Source: Oryzias latipes (lineage: Eukaryota; Chordata; Actinopteri; Beloniformes; Adrianichthyidae). From it: 64,000 bases of DNA. This document shows, piece by piece, positions 59,790 through 64,000 of this stretch (within the stretch, counting starts at the first letter, position 1; every line of letters begins with the position of its first letter). A program made the translations under genes and the position numbers. The stretch is taken from the NCBI RefSeq assembly GCF_002234675.1, contig NC_019862.2, positions 20,518,160 to 20,582,159 on the forward strand. The letters are read 5' to 3'. The notes beneath the pieces were generated by a model, which saw nothing but the letters and a program-made list of their open reading frames with translations, was not told the origin of the DNA and did no database searches.

Positions 59790-61620
59790 TGTTTGAATTG
59801 AATTTGAATTGAATTGAAATGGTTTATTTCAAGCAATTAAGTCGAAATAATACACAAAAGCAATATAATCATCAGTTATACATTCATACAGTAACTAATC
59901 AAACTTAGGATAATTAGACATATTAATAAATATTGCTTGAAAGGGAGTGGAAGGAAGCAAACTTATATAATCCCACCCCGTTATACTATAACCATTTTGT
60001 TACATGATTTATCAATATCCGGTTCCTAGCTTCTATCAGACAGAATTAAGAATCATAAGGTATTGATAAAGCACATGCCAAAGATGAATTACTTAAGTAT
60101 TACGCCAAAAATAACTATTTTAGAAATCAACATGGAAAATGCAGATATATATGCAGATTATGTTACTTATAAAAGTCATTCATATGAATAAAACATAACA
60201 CTATATCAGTAAAGTAGACACAACAGTGTTTCAGGAATTTTCACAGCAAAATTTAATCAAGTATCAAAAGTTAAAAACATGTGCAAAATTATGCTACATT
60301 AGGAAAGATTTTTAAATCAATTTATCAATTTTTGGAGCAAGTGAAGTAATATCATTAAAAGTCAATCAATTTAACGATTTTCAATAAGTGATTAATCATT
60401 TGTTTTACTTTTTTTAATATTTTTTTTTGTATTTTTATTTTTATTTTTTTTATATAATAAAGTAATGCTGTAAGGGAAAAAATAAAAAGGGTCCATAATC
60501 TGTCGATTGTCCAAGGTTGGTATTTCTTCTTCGGCTGAATGACAGCTGATCTTCTCGGTTCAAAACAGTTAATAGTTCTCTTCGATGTTATGTCTGCAGA
60601 CATTAGATTCAGGTCCATATCCTTCTTCAGCTGATATCAGCTGCGGTGAAAGTTGAGGTCAAGTTGTCTGCAGGTCAGAACTTTGCTGTTATTCAGGTGA
60701 CGTCAGACATACAGAGAAAGTGATGAATCCACGTGTCATATTTCCTGAAATTATTTGGCTCTGTTGTTTATTACTCCATGTTGTTTCAGACGACCGTGAT
60801 TAAACACTTTTCAAAGTCTTTCATGGTGTTCACAACCAGAACCTTGGCCCGGTCCGGTGGACCAATCGGTTTGACGTAAATCCTGCAGCCTTTAACCCAA
60901 ATGTTCTCAATCTGCTTACGCTTCCTGAGAAGCCGTGCATGTTTTCAGATTTCAGCATTCCTACTGGTCAGATGGTCGTTCAGATAAGCAGCCAAACCTT
61001 TCAGGTCTTTCCCTTGGGTCATCAAAGCTAGCTTGTGTTTGTGATTCACAAACCTAATGAGGATCGCTGGTTTATCCGTCTCCTTTCTCCTGGGGAGCAG
61101 GTGGCAGGTCTCGATGGTATTGAGATCCAGGGAAATCCCTTTAGATGTGAGAAATGTTTCCATTTGGAGTACCAGAGACTCTCCACCGATCTCCGTATTA
61201 GCACTGCTAGCTACGCTGGCGCTAGCATTAGCAGTGCTAGCTCCTGCTGTTAGCTTCGCTCGAGGCTCGATTGGTACTCCAGTGAGAATGACATTATTCA
61301 TCCTTACTTGCTGATCCACATCGTCCAGTCTTTTCTCCAGAATCTCGACCCGGTTTTCTCGCTGCTCGTTTTGAGCTCGAAATCTTCGGAACTCTTCCAT
61401 CATTTCCCAAAGTGGCGTTAGCTTAGCGGACACTTGGGGTCTATAAAACTTTTCAGCGTTTCTTGAATAATGTCAAGAGACTTTTTGAGGTCTTCGTATT
61501 CCTGGGTTTTCTTCGGGGGCATGGTCAGCTCTCTTTTTTGGAGAAAATCAACATTTTAAGTAATTTGAAGATAGTTGTATTCGCAGAGAGGCACGCCACG
61601 CGTCCTGCTGTGTAACCCGG
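59790..61620 (-). mobile_element. Internally deleted LINE with ORF1, minus strand
   Basis: The 3' end (on the minus strand: GCTTGAAATAAACCATTTC followed by AATTCAATTC repeats) is at 59793-59825. ORF1 sequence lies at 60795-61522. No reverse transcriptase is found between, so ORF2 is deleted. The region at 60355-60480 is T-rich. Confidence 0.65.
60795..61522 (-). pseudogene. LINE ORF1 (nucleic-acid-binding protein), frameshifted
   Basis: The start codon at 61522 begins MPPKKTQEYEDL. After about 30 codons the frame shifts to a 162-codon stretch (61433-60945) with a coiled-coil-like RENRVEILEKRLDDVDQQVR and an RRM-like core (ETCHLLPR, AILIRFVNHKHK, YLNDHLT). A second shift leads to KHARLLRKRKQIENIWVKG. 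This is the layout of ORF1 proteins of vertebrate LINEs. Two frameshifts make it non-functional. Confidence 0.75.
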
Positions 61621-61848
61621 AACCGGAAAAAAAAAAGGAAAAAAAAAATTTATTTAAAAAAAAAGCATTATTATAATGCTGGGTCATAGCCCGGAAAAAC
61701 ACAACTTGTCTAACAGTGGAGATAAGTCTTTTGCAGCAATTGCTGTAAAAAAAGAATTCTGGGTAGAACGTCCATCCTAACTGCCTCAATCCTTTAACTT
61801 AATGAAGAAGAAAAAATGCTCAGGGTTTGTAGACTTTGGTTTGGTTTT

Positions 61849-63118
61849 TGTCAGTTATGTCATGATTTTGGTCATATTCTGCTTGGTCTTGTCTCTTTGG
61901 CCGCATTTACACTGCATGGTTCAAGTGACCCAATTCCGATTTTTTCCTCTCATGTGGCACAGATTGGATATGACCAGTGAACGTGTAAGCAGGACAAAAG
62001 CGCACGGATTCCGATTTTCTCAGATCGGATTCAGGCCTCATTCATATGTGGAAATAAATCGGGTACGAATCAGATACGAGCATTTGCGTGTGCCATGTAA
62101 GCTGACAAATCGGATATTCCCCAGTAAATGCGAGTCGTACGTCAGTGACGTCAACTCAGGACACCGCCAACTGAGATCACGACTTATTAAGGTGCTTTTG
62201 TGCGCTGATCTTGCTGTTCGAGGACAGCTGGAGCCCCATCAGCGTGTTGCCTTTCAGCCTCAGGTTTCAGACCGTGGTCGGAAACCGCTGTTATTTTGGG
62301 TCCGGTCCTGGTCGGGACATAAACATTAACTAATGAAACGGGACACTGTTGCTCTGGAACAGGCTAGAAGCCATTTATTTCTTTGCTTGGATCAAACTGT
62401 TAGTACAGAACAACGTCTGCAAACATTTCCTCATTCAAAACTCAGAGAGAGCACATAAGCCGGCAGAGCAGCCCTCCTTTTTCCTCTCCTGCGCATCCCC
62501 GTCCAGCCTCATCCTAGAGCGCCCAAGGCAACGCCTCCTTCCGTCGCTGCGTTGCCTCCATGACAACCGCAGTCAAACAAAAGAAACACAACATAGAGGG
62601 GAGGGTTTCGCCATGCTAAACGTTTGCCATTCGGACCAATACGCATCTTCTAAATGTGCTTTTATCACTGTTATGATTATTATTAAGGGCCTGCTCACAC
62701 ATTTTTTTTTAAATCCCTGCGGTCAGTTTTCAGGTCCGCGGAAGTCGGAAATGCTGCTACATAGTCATCAGAACGTCTACGATTGATAGTTTCAGCATTG
62801 TATAGTGTGAATGCAAAAATCGGATACGGGTCACTTTTAAAAGATGATGTAAGCGGGTCATCAAAGAAATCGGACATAGTCAGAAAATCGGATGTGGGCA
62901 TCTAGACTTGCAGTGTAAATGCGGCCTTTGTCAGTCCCCACTAGTTTCAGGTTTATCATGATCCTCAGCTGTCTTCATTTCAGTTAATTGCCCTCAGTGC
63001 ATTTAAGTGTGTTAGGTCATCTGCTTTGCTCTGCCATTCTTGTGCTAGTTTTGTCATGTTTCATTTTATGCAGGTCTGAGCTTCTGTATGTTGGGTCCTA
63101 CACAACCAGTCCCTGACA
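61849..63118 (+). mobile_element. LTR-like sequence split by a TIR element
   Basis: Starts TGTCAGTTATGTCATG and ends CAGTCCCTGACA (TG...CA with matching ends), with sequence similar in style to the solo LTR at 30901. The 61899-62926 TIR element interrupts it. A target duplication is not clear (T-rich flanks), so this is tentative. Confidence 0.45.
61896..62929. mobile_element. TIR transposon with CCGATTT subterminal repeats
   Basis: 18-bp perfect terminal inverted repeats: GGCCGCATTTACACTGCA (61899-61916) and its complement (62909-62926). TTT lies on both sides (possible 3-bp target duplication). Many copies of CCGATTT/AAATCGG lie near both ends. The 1,028-bp element has no recognised transposase; an hAT- or Harbinger-type non-autonomous element is likely. 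Confidence 0.8.
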
Positions 63119-64000
63119 TTTCTTGATCTGAGCAAAGTCAAAGATATTAGTTCCCAACTTTCTGACTTCTTGTTTTTACTAACTGGTGACACATTTTAAA
63201 TGGTTATTGTATTTGGTCAAAATTAAAATGAGATTTCTCAGAGGAACCAATTTAATTAAAAAAATAATTACTTTTAAATAAATTCAAACAAAACAAAACG
63301 TATTACTCCCAGTGAGTGCATTTGACCACAATGGCGACTTAGCTCTGCGATCCACCTGTGAGAAGATGAAAAAATTAACTAGTCTAAAAAAAGGTGTCAT
63401 TCAAAAAGCAACAAAAAAAACCTTGCAAAACTAACTGAATGAAAGAGATCCAATGTCTTACAATGTCATGGACACATCTTTTGGTGATAGACAGCAGCAA
63501 ATTGTAAATCTGATAATTGCATATATTTACATGTAACCAAACACAAAACCCGATGGAAATTCTTGCTGACCACTTGTAATATGTGCAGCCAAGATGCATG
63601 CTGCTGCAATTCCTGCACGTCTATTAAGTCCGTCCAAGGCTAAATGTTGATGTTGGTCACATGCATGTATTGACCTGACCGTAACTGTGACCCTGACCTT
63701 AACCATTCCTTCAGGTCCATGCAGCCAAGACAAGATTTTGGAACTGGTCACACATATTCAGAAAACTACAAACAGCTAGTCACTTTCTTTACAATTAACA
63801 GCTTTTTTAATTCGTTTTTGTATTTTATACTATTTATTATACATATTTGGTCCTATCTATTTGTTGCTCATTTCCACGTATCACTTTTAAAATATATAAA
63901 AGTAAAGTACTTTTTGTACAGTCAAATTATGGGACGGCTTCCAGTTTCGGCTTTGTCCTAATGCTAGTCATGACGCAACTTTTTGTGTCTGTGTGAATCT
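63119..64000. other. No recognisable feature
   Basis: AT-rich sequence to the window end. No gene or repeat recognised. Confidence 0.5.

Overview
This is nuclear DNA of a teleost fish. There are no bacterial features. The genes have GT-AG introns, and the intergenic DNA is AT-rich and full of fish-type transposons (RTE, L2/CR1-like and R2/R4-like LINEs, tRNA-derived SINEs, hAT and TA-target MITEs, solo LTRs). A medaka-like (atherinomorph) fish is my best guess, but that is an impression and not a proof.

The only host protein genes I can support are three fetuin-family (cystatin superfamily) genes, all on the + strand, each with seven coding exons. Gene 1 (25693-30093) and gene 2 (39310-44902) are tandem duplicates. 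Each encodes a 494-residue secreted protein: signal peptide, two cystatin-like domains joined by a CPDCP motif, and a very long histidine-rich tail. Gene 3 (52938-57339) is an older paralogue of 352 residues with a short His-rich stretch and a fetuin-A-like C-terminal Cys-Pro-Gly motif. This corresponds to the fetuin/histidine-rich glycoprotein cluster of vertebrates: plasma proteins, usually made in liver, that bind minerals or metals and inhibit astacin-type proteases.

Layout: 1-23994 holds no recognisable host gene. It has LINE fragments, a dispersed repeat in three copies, three copies of a ~205-bp MITE, a CpG-rich tandem array with a 1,377-bp unit (15954-18697), a ~100-bp minisatellite (19011-19407) and an hAT element with a nested solo LTR (21426-22554). 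From 23995 to about 47500 lie two units of a segmental duplication, each carrying a His-rich fetuin gene and then a GC-rich poly(A)-tailed retroposon next to an R2/R4-like LINE fragment; the junction is near 38093. Unit 1 later received an L2/CR1-like LINE (itself hit by a solo LTR, a MITE and a SINE) and a long-armed foldback element. An almost intact RTE LINE (48676-51689) separates the pair from gene 3. From 57800 on there is an internally deleted LINE on the minus strand and a TIR element nested in an LTR-like sequence.

The most interesting points are: the mosaic structure of gene 2 (its exon 1 and part of intron 1 are more diverged from gene 1 than exons 2-7); fast change in the His-rich exon, with an extra cysteine in gene 1; a MITE in the gene 1 3' UTR whose empty site survives in gene 2; the dimeric CpG-rich array with reading frames shared by its half-units; a perfect 46-bp palindrome in gene 2 intron 1; and a GC-rich retroposon with internal tandem repeats and a 15-bp target duplication.
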